A DNA stretch of 64,000 bases from an uncultured Oscillospiraceae bacterium (GTDB lineage: Bacteria; Bacillota; Clostridia; Oscillospirales; Oscillospiraceae). The position numbers were made by a program, and so were the translations under genes. The notes beneath the pieces were generated by a model, which saw only the letters and a list, made by a program, of their open reading frames with translations, searched no databases and had not been told where the DNA came from. Shown piece after piece: positions 15,962-24,322 of the stretch; the first letter of the stretch is position 1, and each line of letters starts with the position of its first letter. The DNA is taken from contig CANQXK010000004.1 of the NCBI GenBank assembly GCA_947627715.1, forward strand, positions 62,001 to 126,000, in the 5' to 3' direction.

Positions 15962-17989
15962 ATGGGCTATGCTGCTGAAAAGATTCGCAATATTGCGCTC
16001 CTGGGCCACGGCGGGAGCGGCAAGACCACGCTGGCGGAAAGTATGCTCTATATCTCCGGCGCGGTGACGAGGCAGGGGACCGTTACGGCGGGCAACACCG
16101 TCTCCGACTACGACGCGGAGGAGGTCAAGCGCCAGACGAGTATTTCCGCCACCACCATGTTCGCGGAGTTCAAGGGCCATAAGCTGAACATCATCGACAC
16201 GCCGGGCTATTTCGACTTCGTGGGCGAGGTGTTCGAGGCGCTGCGGGTGGCCGACACCGCCATCATCTGTGTGTCCGCCAAGGACCAGATGAACGTGGGC
16301 GCGGAGAAGGCGTGGAAATACGTCAACGAGAGGGACCTGCCCCGCGCCATTTACATCTCCAAGGTGGACGAGGAGCACGCCAATTTCGAGAAGGCCTTCG
16401 ACACCCTGCGCAACGCCTTCGGGTCCTCCGTCTGCGCCCTGACCGAGCCTGTGATGGAGGGCGAGAAGGTCGTGGGCATCGTGGACGTGCTCAAGAAGAA
16501 GGCGTACAAGTTCGTCTCCGGCAAGCGCCAGGTGACGCCCATGCCCCCGGAGTTGGCAGGCAAGGTGGAGGAGCATTACTCCGAGCTTGTGGAGAACGCC
16601 GCCGGCACCAGCGAGGAGCTGATGGAGAAGTACTTCGAGGAGGGGGACCTCTCCGAGCAGGAGCTTTTCTCCGCGCTGGGACAGGGCATTGCCTCCGGGG
16701 AGATTTGCCCCGTGTTCTTTGGCAGCGCCGCCACCGGCCTTGGCACCGAGGTGCTGATGGACAGCATCCTGAGCCTCTTCCCCGCGCCTCGGGAGGGCGG
16801 CCAGCCCATCGACGGCAGCGCCCCCACCAAGCTCATCGTCTACAAGACCATCTCCGACCAGTTCGGTAAATTCAGCCTCTTCAAGGTGGTCTCCGGCAAG
16901 GTCAGCGCCGATATGACGCTGGTGAACGCCCGCAGCGGCGCGCAGGAGAAGCTGGGACACATCTACACCATGCGGGGCAAGCAGAACATCGAGGTCACGG
17001 ACCTGGCCCCCGGCGACATCGGCGCCGTCTCCAAGCTCAGCGACACTAAGACCGGGGACACGCTGTGCGACCCCAAGGCCGTGGAGGCCGTGGCCGGGAT
17101 CGACTTCCCCGCCCCCTGCTACTCCATGGCCATCCGGCCCAAGACCAAGGGCCAGGAGGACAAGGTGGCCCAGGGCCTGTCGAGGCTGCGGGAGGAGGAC
17201 GTGACCTTCACCGTCCTGAACAACGCCGAGACCCGGCAGATGGTGATCTCCGGCGCGGGCGATATGCAGCTGGACGTGCTCTGCTCCAAGCTGAAGAACA
17301 AGTTCGGCGTGGACGTGGAGTTGGAGCCGGCCAAGGTGCCCTACAGGGAGAAGATCCGCAAGAAGATCGAGGCCCATGGCCGCCACAAGAAGCAGTCCGG
17401 CGGACACGGCCAGTTCGGCGACGTGTGGATCCGCTTCGAGCCGCAGGACGAGAGCGAGGACCTGATCTTCGCCGAGGAGGTGTTCGGCGGCGCGGTGCCC
17501 AAGAACTTCTTCCCCGCCGTTGAGAAGGGCCTTCGGGAGTCCGTGACGCGGGGCGTTCTGGCCGGGTATCCCATGGTTTACCTCAAGGCCACGCTGTACG
17601 ACGGGTCCTACCACCCGGTGGACTCCTCGGAAATGGCCTTCAAGACCGCCGCGAACCTGGCTTTCAAGGAGCTTGTCAACGCCAGCCCCGCCCTTCTGGA
17701 GCCGATCGGACTTCTGAAGGTGACCATCCCCGACTCCAACATGGGCGACATCATGTCCGACCTCTCCAAGCGGCGCGGCAGCCCCATGGGCATGAGCGTC
17801 GTGGACGGGATGCAGGTGGTGGAGGCCGAGGTGCCGATGGCGGAGATGGGCACATACGCCATTGATCTGCGCAGCATGACCCAGGGGCGCGGGTCCTTCA
17901 CCTTCGAGTTCGTCCGCTATGACGAGGCCCCGCTGAACGTTCAGCAGAAGGTCATCGAGGAGGCCAAGGCCGCCGGAGACGCCGAGTAA
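15962..17989 (+). CDS. EF-G-like translational GTPase paralogue
   Basis: A 675-aa protein with the five-domain EF-G architecture. G1 is GHGGSGKT (15-22) and G3 is DTPGY (79-83), with Tyr83 where canonical EF-G has the catalytic His. G4 is SKVD (133-136) instead of NKxD. Domain IV carries KKQSGGHGQFGDVWIRFEP and the C-terminal domains end in GSFTFEFVRYDEAP. This matches the second EF-G class found beside FusA in many Firmicutes rather than the main elongation factor, whose G1 is usually AHIDAGKT. Function could be recycling, stress-related translocation or ribosome rescue; GTPase activity may be low. It has its own promoter and terminator. Confidence 0.88.
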   Translation: MGYAAEKIRNIALLGHGGSGKTTLAESMLYISGAVTRQGTVTAGNTVSDYDAEEVKRQTSISATTMFAEFKGHKLNIIDTPGYFDFVGEVFEALRVADTAIICVSAKDQMNVGAEKAWKYVNERDLPRAIYISKVDEEHANFEKAFDTLRNAFGSSVCALTEPVMEGEKVVGIVDVLKKKAYKFVSGKRQVTPMPPELAGKVEEHYSELVENAAGTSEELMEKYFEEGDLSEQELFSALGQGIASGEICPVFFGSAATGLGTEVLMDSILSLFPAPREGGQPIDGSAPTKLIVYKTISDQFGKFSLFKVVSGKVSADMTLVNARSGAQEKLGHIYTMRGKQNIEVTDLAPGDIGAVSKLSDTKTGDTLCDPKAVEAVAGIDFPAPCYSMAIRPKTKGQEDKVAQGLSRLREEDVTFTVLNNAETRQMVISGAGDMQLDVLCSKLKNKFGVDVELEPAKVPYREKIRKKIEAHGRHKKQSGGHGQFGDVWIRFEPQDESEDLIFAEEVFGGAVPKNFFPAVEKGLRESVTRGVLAGYPMVYLKATLYDGSYHPVDSSEMAFKTAANLAFKELVNASPALLEPIGLLKVTIPDSNMGDIMSDLSKRRGSPMGMSVVDGMQVVEAEVPMAEMGTYAIDLRSMTQGRGSFTFEFVRYDEAPLNVQQKVIEEAKAAGDAE

Positions 17990-18013
17990 GCATACGGTTT
18001 TTCACGGTTTTTC

Positions 18014-18048
18014 AATTCCGCCCGGACATACGTTCGGGCGGAATTTTT
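18014..18048 (+). terminator. Terminator of the EF-G-like gene
   Basis: AATTCCGCCCG pairs with CGGGCGGAATT around a 10-base loop and is followed by TTT, a typical intrinsic terminator 25 bases after the stop. Confidence 0.85.
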
Positions 18049-18084
18049 GACGGCGAGGCATTTTTTTGCGCGGGGAGTGGGAGT

Positions 18085-18798
18085 ATGCTCAAAATCGTGA
18101 TGATCGACGGGAACGACTGGTTCCGTCAGCTCGCCGCGGAGGCGCTGCTGGACCACGGCATCGAGACCGTGGGGAGCGCCCGAAGGCCGGAGCAGGTCAG
18201 GGAGTTCATCCTGCGGTACGCCCCGGAGGTGATGACCTGGACGGTGCGGCTTGACGACCAGGAGGGGGAGAGCGCGGCGCGGCTGCTGGCGGGGCTTCCC
18301 GTGGCGCTGGTGCCCGGCGTTGTGGTGCTGGGGGACAATCTGGCACCCAGACTTGCCGGGAAGCTGGGGCTTTGCCCCTCCGCCGGGAAGTCGGAGGGCG
18401 TGGGGAAGCTGGCGTCCCAGATCCGGGCTGCCGCAGAGAGCAGGGCGCGGCTGGAGGCCGTCCTCTCCGGGCGGGTGCAGGGAGAGGCGGCGCTGGATAT
18501 TTTGGAGGATGCCCTGGGCCTGGGAGACGCGGTCCAGGGCGCGGACCGGGTGCGGCGCGCCTTGGAGCTTTGCCGGCAGGAGGGGGCCGTCCCCGCCGGG
18601 CTTTACCGGCAGATCGCGCTGGAGCGGGGCGAGTCCGCATCGGCGGCGGAGCGCGACATCCGCCTTACGCTGGAGGAGGCGTGGCGGCGGGCCGGTATCT
18701 CCTGCCGGATCGCGGCGTTCGGGCGGGACTGGGAGGCCCTGCCGGAGAACGAGGCGTTTTTCGGCGCGGTGACCGGGCTTCTTGCCGGGGACGGTTGA
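18085..18798 (+). CDS. Spo0A-like protein with degenerate receiver domain
   Basis: A 237-aa protein. Residues 1-120 have the order of a response-regulator receiver (MLKIVMIDGNDWF with acidic D8 and D11), but the expected phospho-acceptor Asp aligns with Thr53 in PEVMTWTVRL and the conserved Lys before the last helix is absent (GLCPSAGK). Residues about 137-237 resemble the Spo0A DNA-binding domain: LDILEDALGLGD, LYRQIALERGESASAAERD, IRLTLEEAWRRAG and NEAFFGAVTGLLA. The E-R-x-I-R spacing of the Spo0A recognition helix is retained. If correct, this is a phosphorylation-independent paralogue that may bind 0A-box-like DNA. Start supported by GGGGAGTGGGA. It lies between the EF-G terminator and a GH13 gene. 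Confidence 0.6.
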   Translation: MLKIVMIDGNDWFRQLAAEALLDHGIETVGSARRPEQVREFILRYAPEVMTWTVRLDDQEGESAARLLAGLPVALVPGVVVLGDNLAPRLAGKLGLCPSAGKSEGVGKLASQIRAAAESRARLEAVLSGRVQGEAALDILEDALGLGDAVQGADRVRRALELCRQEGAVPAGLYRQIALERGESASAAERDIRLTLEEAWRRAGISCRIAAFGRDWEALPENEAFFGAVTGLLAGDG

Positions 18799-18854
18799 CG
18801 GCGCGTCCCGCGATTTCAATTTGCCGCAGATACGGCGGCGGAACGGAGTTTACC

Positions 18855-20165
18855 ATGTGGTTTGACGAGGCATTTGTATATCAGATCTATCCCCTGGGGC
18901 TGTGCGGCGCGCCGGAGGAGAACGACGGCGTCCTGGCCCACAGGCTCCCGGCCCTCACGGGCTGGGCCGAGCATATCAAAAAACTGGGCGCGACCGCCGT
19001 GCTGCTCAACCCCCTCTTTGAGAGCGACAGGCACGGGTACGACACCAGGGACTATTTCACCGTGGACTGCCGCCTGGGGGATGAGGGGGACCTGCGGGAG
19101 GTCTGCGACGCCTTTCACGCGGCGGGGCTGCGGGTGATGCTGGACGCGGTCCTCAACCACGTGGGGCGCGGCTTCTGGGCGTTCCGGGACCTCCGGGAAC
19201 GCCGGTGGGACAGCCCGTATAAGGACTGGTTCCAGGTGAGCTTTGAGGGCAACACGGGGTACAACGACGGCTTTTGGTACAAGGGCTGGGAGGGACATCA
19301 GGAGCTGCCGGAGCTGAACCTGTGGAACGACGCGGTGGTGGAACACCAGTTTGCCGCCATCAGGAGCTGGGTGGACAGGTTCGGCATCGACGGCCTGCGG
19401 CTGGACGTGGCCTACTGCCTGCCGCCGGAGTATCTGCGCCGCCTGCGGAGCTTTACAAACGGCCTGAAGCCGGACTTTGTCCTCATGGGCGAGACGCTCC
19501 ACGGGGACTACAACCGCTGGATGAACGGGGAGATGTGCCACTCGGTGACCAATTACGAGTGCTACAAGGGCCTGTGGTCCAGCATGAACGACATGAACCT
19601 CTTTGAGATCGGCCACTCCCTGGCCCGGCAGTTCGGGCCGGAACCCTGGACGCTCTACAAGGGGGCGCACCTGCTCAGCTTCCTGGACAACCACGACGTG
19701 GAGCGCATTGCCTCCAAGCTCCGGGACAAAAGGCAGCTGAAGCCGGCCTGGGGGCTGGTGTTCGGGATGCCGGGGACCCCCTGCATCTACTACGGCAGCG
19801 AGTGGGGCCTGGAGGGGCGCAAGTCCGACGGGGACGGGGCGCTGAGGCCCGCCCTGAAGGGTCCTGAGTGGAACGGGCTTACGGAGCATATCGCGCGTCT
19901 GGCCGCGGCAAGAAGCCAAAGCCCCGCCCTTTTGCGGGGCGGCTACAGGAACCTGCAGATCCAGAATAAATGCCTCGTTTTTGAGCGGGAGACGGAGGGG
20001 GAGCGGGTCATCGTGGCCGTCAACGCCTCCCCGGAGACGCAGTGGGCGCACTTCGACGCCCGCGCCGGGCGCGGGGTGGACCTGATCACCGGGGAGGCCC
20101 ACGATTTCGGCGGCGGAAGCGAGCTTATGCCGTACTCGGTATATTTTTGGAGGACGGAGGGGTAA
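18855..20165 (+). CDS. GH13 alpha-amylase-family glycosidase, cytosolic
   Basis: A 436-aa enzyme without signal peptide, acting on alpha-glucans or malto-oligosaccharides inside the cell. GH13 regions: DAVLNHVG; GLRLDVAY with nucleophile Asp184; MGETLHG with acid/base Glu213; FLDNHDVER with Asp281; and FGMPGTPCIYYGSEWGLEG. It is shorter than typical neopullulanases and lacks their N-terminal domain; the C-terminal beta domain is present. The ATG at 18855 follows CGGAG; the frame is open far upstream only because it overlaps the previous gene out of phase. The VOC gene begins 2 bases after its stop. Nearby GH31 supports a role in oligosaccharide use. Confidence 0.93.
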   Translation: MWFDEAFVYQIYPLGLCGAPEENDGVLAHRLPALTGWAEHIKKLGATAVLLNPLFESDRHGYDTRDYFTVDCRLGDEGDLREVCDAFHAAGLRVMLDAVLNHVGRGFWAFRDLRERRWDSPYKDWFQVSFEGNTGYNDGFWYKGWEGHQELPELNLWNDAVVEHQFAAIRSWVDRFGIDGLRLDVAYCLPPEYLRRLRSFTNGLKPDFVLMGETLHGDYNRWMNGEMCHSVTNYECYKGLWSSMNDMNLFEIGHSLARQFGPEPWTLYKGAHLLSFLDNHDVERIASKLRDKRQLKPAWGLVFGMPGTPCIYYGSEWGLEGRKSDGDGALRPALKGPEWNGLTEHIARLAAARSQSPALLRGGYRNLQIQNKCLVFERETEGERVIVAVNASPETQWAHFDARAGRGVDLITGEAHDFGGGSELMPYSVYFWRTEG

Positions 20166-20167
20166 AC

Positions 20168-20602
20168 ATGACGGGTTCCATCTATCTTGTGGCACGGGAT
20201 TTTGACAAATCTATGGACTTTTACGAAAAGCTCTTCCAAGAGCCCGCGGACAGAGCAAACGGGCGCTTTGCGGTCTTTGGCATTCCGGGGCTTTCGCTCT
20301 GTGTGATGAACGGCTATTTCGATGCCCTCTACCCCGAGCGGGTGGAGTGCTGGGGGGAGGAGCGCCCGGAGTTTGACGACCTGGCGGCCATCGCCGAGAG
20401 CGAAAACACCCGCAAGGTGTTCATAAACCTCGCCGTTCCCGACCTCCCGGCGGAGTATGAGCGGATAGCCGGACTCAGGATCGCGGAGGATCTGACGGAG
20501 ATCCGTTATATCGAGGTCTTTTCGCCCTATTGGTACTTCACCTTCTCCGACCCGGACGGCAACCCCATTGAGATCACAGGAGGCATGGAGGATAAATATT
20601 GA
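20168..20602 (+). CDS. VOC (glyoxalase/bleomycin-resistance fold) family protein
   Basis: A 144-aa protein with the beta-alpha-beta-beta-beta VOC fold: IYLVARDFDKSMDFYEKLF at the start, RFAVFGIPGLSLCVM, and the C-terminal YFTFSDPDGNPIEITGG. VOC proteins are small metal-dependent enzymes or binding proteins; this one has no neighbour that identifies its substrate. GGAGGACGGAGGGG precedes the ATG and overlaps the end of the GH13 gene. The last codons run into the repeat-filled spacer. Confidence 0.85.
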   Translation: MTGSIYLVARDFDKSMDFYEKLFQEPADRANGRFAVFGIPGLSLCVMNGYFDALYPERVECWGEERPEFDDLAAIAESENTRKVFINLAVPDLPAEYERIAGLRIAEDLTEIRYIEVFSPYWYFTFSDPDGNPIEITGGMEDKY

Positions 20603-20696
20603 ACTGAGAAAGCTGTCCCCGGAGGGCGGGGAAGGCGTTTCCTTAGTCGATAGCCCGACCTTTTTATGCGGCTGGCCGGGTGCTGCGCGCAAAACG

Positions 20697-20936
20697 CCTC
20701 CCCTCTTTGAGGGGAGGTGGCCCGGAGGGCCGGAGGGGAGCAGGGTCATAGCGGAATGCTCCCCTCAGAGAGGGGCGCCTTTTGACTCCGCGAACGTGGT
20801 CGGGCAGGGAAAAGCCTTCCCCACTTGTGGGGAAGGTGGCCCCCGAAGGGGGCCGGATGAGGTCGATGAGCGCCAGGGTTCCCACCTCATCCGTCGCCTC
20901 CGGCGACACCTTCCCCGCACTGCGGGGAAGGCATTG
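20697..20936. repeat. Cluster of palindromic intergenic repeats (families A, B and C)
   Basis: Downstream of the VOC gene lie family C (GAGGGGAGGTGGCCCGGAGG core, 20697-20740, with a GCTCCCCTCAGAGAGGGGCGCC partner near 20758), family B (CCTTCCCCACTTGTGGGGAAGG with GGCCCCCGAAGGGGGCC, 20814-20862) and family A in reverse (CGTCGCCTCCGGCGACACC with CCTTCCCCGCACTGCGGGGA, 20885-20936). Each is a small self-complementary unit. The same units recur near 31.8, 49.1, 51.0 and 59.6 kb. Confidence 0.85.
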
Positions 20937-20966
20937 TCCTTTGATAGCCCCGTTCCGCGTTCAAAT

Positions 20967-21100
20967 GGCTCCCTTGCCGCGAAGCGGGAAGGGAGCTGTC
21001 AGCGGAGCTGACTGAGGGTTAAACCGATGATAGAGCGTCCACGTAATGGCGAACCCTCAGTTACGCTGGCGCGTGACAGCTCCCTTTATCAAAGGGAGCC
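20967..21100. repeat. Family D inverted-repeat (MITE-like) element, copy 1
   Basis: The element begins GGCTCCCTTGCC and ends AAGGGAGCC, with internal matching arms (GGGAGCTGTC and GACAGCTCCC; ACTGAGGGTT and AACCCTCAGT), so the whole 134-bp unit can fold on itself. A longer copy lies at 50850-51016. No coding capacity. Confidence 0.75.
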
Positions 21101-21145
21101 AAAGAGGTAATTTGATTGAATCCGCCGCCTGCGGCGGCGTCAAAA

Positions 21146-21192
21146 ATGCGTCAGCCTGGGGACGGGGTCCCGGAGGCTGACGCATCATTTTT
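21146..21192. terminator. Bidirectional terminator before the GH31 gene
   Basis: ATGCGTCAGCCT and AGGCTGACGCAT form a perfect 12-bp stem. TTTTTT follows on the plus strand, and the minus strand runs into ATTTTTGAC, so it serves both convergent sides. Confidence 0.8.
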
Positions 21193-21219
21193 TATTTGCT
21201 TCGGAAAACCGGGGCGGGG

Positions 21220-23241
21220 TCACGCCCGCTTAAAGACGGGCATATACGCGATGGGGGCGTCCACCTCCACGGTCCTGCCGCCGGTGAAGGTCTCCCCGGT
21301 GGAGGTGAGCTTCCAGCGCCCCGCCGGGAGGTAGACGTCCCGCCGGAACTGATCAAGGTGGAGGATGGGGGCCACCAGGTACTTATCGCCGAACATATAC
21401 TGGTCGGCAAGGTCCCAGCAGACCGGGTCCTCCGGGAACTCGTAGAACATGGCGCGGATGAGAGGGGAGCCGTCGGTGTGGGCCTCCTCAAAGAGGGCGC
21501 GGATATAGCCGCGCATGGACAGGCGCAGGTCGTAGTAGCGGCGCATGATGGCGTAATTTTCCTCCCCGTAGCTCCAAAGCTCGTTGGGCTGGCCCGTGTG
21601 GAGGTAGCCGCCGCCCCAGTCCCGGTCGTCCAGGGCGGGGATGTCGTAGGGGCCTCGGTCCCCGTGCATCCGCAGCACGGGGGAGTAGACGGCGAACTGA
21701 TACCAGCGGATGAGGAGCTGCCGGAAGGCCGGGTCGTTGACGTCGTCGGTCATGAAGCCGCCGATGTCGGTGGTCCACCAGGGGATCCCGGCCAGGCCCA
21801 TGTTGATGCCGCATTGGAGCTGGTCCTGAAGGGCCTCGAAGGTGGAGGGGATGTCCCCGGACCACACCACGTTGCCGTACTTCTGGGACCCGGCCCAGGC
21901 GCACCGCAGGAGGTTCACCACGGGCCGCCCGGTCTTTTTCATCTCGTCGTAGAAGGCGCGGCTGTAAAGCTGCGGGTAGAGGTTGCTGACGGACAGGGCC
22001 GGGCCTGCGAAGTAGCGGTAGTGGTCGAAGTCGTAGACGCCGTAGTCAGGTTCGGAGTTATCCAGCCAGAAGCCGTCGATGCCGTAATCGAAGTAGTTGC
22101 GCTTGCAGACCTCCCAGATATACCGGCGCGCCTCCGGGTTGAAGGGGTCGATCTCCACGCAGTCGCCCTGGTAGTCGTAGGTCTGGGCCGCGCCCCGCTC
22201 GGTCCTGATGAGAAGGCCCCGCTCCATCATGGGGGCGAAGTTCTCGCTGCGCCTGTCCACCGAGGGCCAGACGGAGACGATGACGCGGGTCCCCATGCTG
22301 TGCAGCTCGTCCACCATGGCCTTGGGGTCGGGCCAGTAGGTACTGTCAAACTTCCAGTCCCCCTGGAGCGTCCAGTGGAAGAAGTCGATGACGATCTGAT
22401 CGAGCCGGATGCCCTCCTCCCGGTACCGCCGGGCCACGGACAGCACCTCCTCCTGGGTCCTGTAGCGCAGCTTGCACTGCCACAGGCCCATCAGCTCCTC
22501 CGGGAAGTGATCGGCGCGGCCCGTGGCGGCGGTGTAGTTTGCCAAGATCTCACGTGGGGTATCCGCCACGGTGATGTAGTAGTCCATCTCCCGCGTGGAG
22601 CGGGCGATCCACTCGGTCATGTTCATGCCGAAGGTGACGCGGCCCACGGCGGGGTTGTTCCACAAAAAGCCGTAGCCCAGGGAGGAGACGGCGAAGGGCA
22701 CGGAGATCTGGGAGTTGCGCTGGGCAAGCTCCAGCACGCAGCCCTTGAGGTCCAGGCGGTTTTGCTGATACTGCCCCATGCCGAAGAGCTTTTCGGCGGG
22801 GTCCGACTCGAACTTCACGTTCAGGGAGTACTCCGTCCCGCCGGGGATGCCCTTCCACGCGCGGTTCACCACCTTCAGGCACCGGCTCTCACGGGAGATG
22901 GTCCCGTCGTAGCTGCGGTAATACTCCCGGAGGATGAGGGTATCGTCCCTGTAGAAGGAGATGACCCCGGCGAAGTTGACCTCGGCCCTGAGACGGCCGT
23001 TGACGATGGAGGCGGTCTCCCGCCCCGGAAGCGCGCCGAAGCCCGACTGCCCGCCGGCCGGCCTCACCGTCACGGTGGAGCTTGTCCGGGCGGGGGTCTC
23101 GGTCAGCGCCCAGTCGTTCCCGGTAAAGCCCTGGGACATGGCGCTCCTGACGCGCAGAGAGTCCCGGCCCCAGGGTTCGATCCGCAGCGTCTCTCCGTTG
23201 TGGCGGCACACCAGCGCGCCGCCGATCTCTTCAAATCTCAT
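21220..23241 (-). CDS. GH31 alpha-glucosidase / alpha-xylosidase-family enzyme, cytosolic
   Basis: A 673-aa glycosidase without signal peptide. The N-terminal beta-sandwich (about 1-215) includes AEKLFGMGQYQQNRLDLKG. The TIM barrel contains GFWLDNSEPDYG with the nucleophile near residue 394 and VVWSGDIPSTF with the acid/base Asp near 462, followed by GLAGIPWWTTDIGGF and RWYQFAVYSPVLRMHGDRGP. The beta-domain near the end has DKYLVAPILH. GH31 members remove alpha-linked glucose or xylose; the exact specificity is open. AGGAGG precedes the ATG by 7 bases. The aldo/keto reductase gene lies 27 bases upstream on the same strand, suggesting one transcript. Confidence 0.93.
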   Translation of the reverse strand: MRFEEIGGALVCRHNGETLRIEPWGRDSLRVRSAMSQGFTGNDWALTETPARTSSTVTVRPAGGQSGFGALPGRETASIVNGRLRAEVNFAGVISFYRDDTLILREYYRSYDGTISRESRCLKVVNRAWKGIPGGTEYSLNVKFESDPAEKLFGMGQYQQNRLDLKGCVLELAQRNSQISVPFAVSSLGYGFLWNNPAVGRVTFGMNMTEWIARSTREMDYYITVADTPREILANYTAATGRADHFPEELMGLWQCKLRYRTQEEVLSVARRYREEGIRLDQIVIDFFHWTLQGDWKFDSTYWPDPKAMVDELHSMGTRVIVSVWPSVDRRSENFAPMMERGLLIRTERGAAQTYDYQGDCVEIDPFNPEARRYIWEVCKRNYFDYGIDGFWLDNSEPDYGVYDFDHYRYFAGPALSVSNLYPQLYSRAFYDEMKKTGRPVVNLLRCAWAGSQKYGNVVWSGDIPSTFEALQDQLQCGINMGLAGIPWWTTDIGGFMTDDVNDPAFRQLLIRWYQFAVYSPVLRMHGDRGPYDIPALDDRDWGGGYLHTGQPNELWSYGEENYAIMRRYYDLRLSMRGYIRALFEEAHTDGSPLIRAMFYEFPEDPVCWDLADQYMFGDKYLVAPILHLDQFRRDVYLPAGRWKLTSTGETFTGGRTVEVDAPIAYMPVFKRA

Positions 23242-23268
23242 GGCAGGCCTCCTGAAAAATCCGCACCG

Positions 23269-24258
23269 TCAGGCGTTGACGATGGCGTCGATGCGCTCCA
23301 GCTCCTGGGGGGAGAAGGAGAGGTTGTCAAGGCATTTCACATTCTCCGCGATCTGCGCCGGGCGGCTGGCCCCGATGAGGACGGTGGTGACGGCGGGGTT
23401 TCGGAGCACCCAGCTCAGGGCCATCTGGGGCATGGTCTGGCCGCGTGCCTCGGCGATGTCCCGGAGGGCGCGGAGCTTGGAGAGCATTTTTTCATCCAGC
23501 CGCGAGGCCAGGCCCTGCCGGGTCTGGGCGCGGGAGCCGTCCGGGATGCCGTTCAGGTATTTCCCGGTGAGCAGGCCCTGCGCCAGGGGGCAGAAGACGG
23601 CGATGCCCGTGCCGTTTTCAAGGCAGAGCTTGTCCAGCCCGTCCGTCTCGATGTGCCTGTCCAGCAGGTTGTAGGAGGGCTGGTTGAGGATGAAGGGCGT
23701 GTGAAGCTCCCGGAAGATGGCGGCGATCTGCGCCGTCTGGGCGGCGTTGTAGTTGGAGACGCCCACGTACAGGGCCTTCCCCCGGCGCACCGCGTTGTCC
23801 AGGGCCAGGGCCGTCTCCTCCAGGGGGGTGTTGGGGTCGAAGATGTGGTGGTAGTAGATGTCCACGTAGTCCAGGCCCAGCCGCTTGAGAGACTGGTCCA
23901 GAGAGGCCGTCAGGTACTTGCGGGAGCCGTTCCTGTCGCCGTAGGGGCCGGGCCACATCCCGTAGCCGGCCTTGGTGGTGACGCAAAGCTCGTCCCGGAG
24001 GCCCGGCATCCCCCGGAGGATGCGCCCGAAGTTCTCCTCGGCGCTGCCGGGGTAGGGGTCGCCGTAGTTGTTGGCCAGGTCAAAGTGGGTGATGCCCAGG
24101 TCAAAGGCGGTGTGGACCATGGCCTCCATGGTCTCAAAATTGCCAGTGCGGCCAAAATTCTGCCACAGGCCCAGGGAGAGGGCCGGGAGACGCAGGCCGC
24201 TGACGCCGGCGTGGCGGTAGAGCATGGCGTCGTAACGCTTCTCGTTGGGGGTGTACAT
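23269..24258 (-). CDS. Aldo/keto reductase
   Basis: A 329-aa (beta/alpha)8 NADPH-dependent oxidoreductase most like the YghZ / L-glyceraldehyde-3-phosphate reductase branch. Motifs: RLPALSLGLWQNFG, ITHFDLANNYG with the catalytic Asp and Tyr, the following Lys in VTTKAGYGMWPGPYGDRNGS, YVDIYYHHIFDPNTPLEE with catalytic His, and AVTTVLIGASRPAQIAENV binding cofactor. AGGAGGAGCGAT precedes the ATG. Probably detoxifies aldehydes or acts on sugar derivatives; its placement before GH31 suggests sugar-related use, an inference. Confidence 0.9.
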   Translation of the reverse strand: MYTPNEKRYDAMLYRHAGVSGLRLPALSLGLWQNFGRTGNFETMEAMVHTAFDLGITHFDLANNYGDPYPGSAEENFGRILRGMPGLRDELCVTTKAGYGMWPGPYGDRNGSRKYLTASLDQSLKRLGLDYVDIYYHHIFDPNTPLEETALALDNAVRRGKALYVGVSNYNAAQTAQIAAIFRELHTPFILNQPSYNLLDRHIETDGLDKLCLENGTGIAVFCPLAQGLLTGKYLNGIPDGSRAQTRQGLASRLDEKMLSKLRALRDIAEARGQTMPQMALSWVLRNPAVTTVLIGASRPAQIAENVKCLDNLSFSPQELERIDAIVNA

Positions 24259-24289
24259 ATCGCTCCTCCTTGTATTTTGAGAATGAAAA

Positions 24290-24315
24290 GACCCGGCGCA
24301 GGAAACCGCCGGGTC
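24290..24315 (-). terminator. Terminator of asd
   Basis: GACCCGGCG pairs with CGCCGGGTC around an 8-base loop; on the minus strand the stem is followed by TTTTC. It lies between asd and the downstream aldo/keto reductase gene. Confidence 0.75.
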
Positions 24316-24322
24316 ATTTGGC

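Noticed and set aside
23170-23190. GGTTCGATCC, like a tRNA T-loop
   Set aside because: It lies inside the GH31 coding region with no acceptor or anticodon stems.
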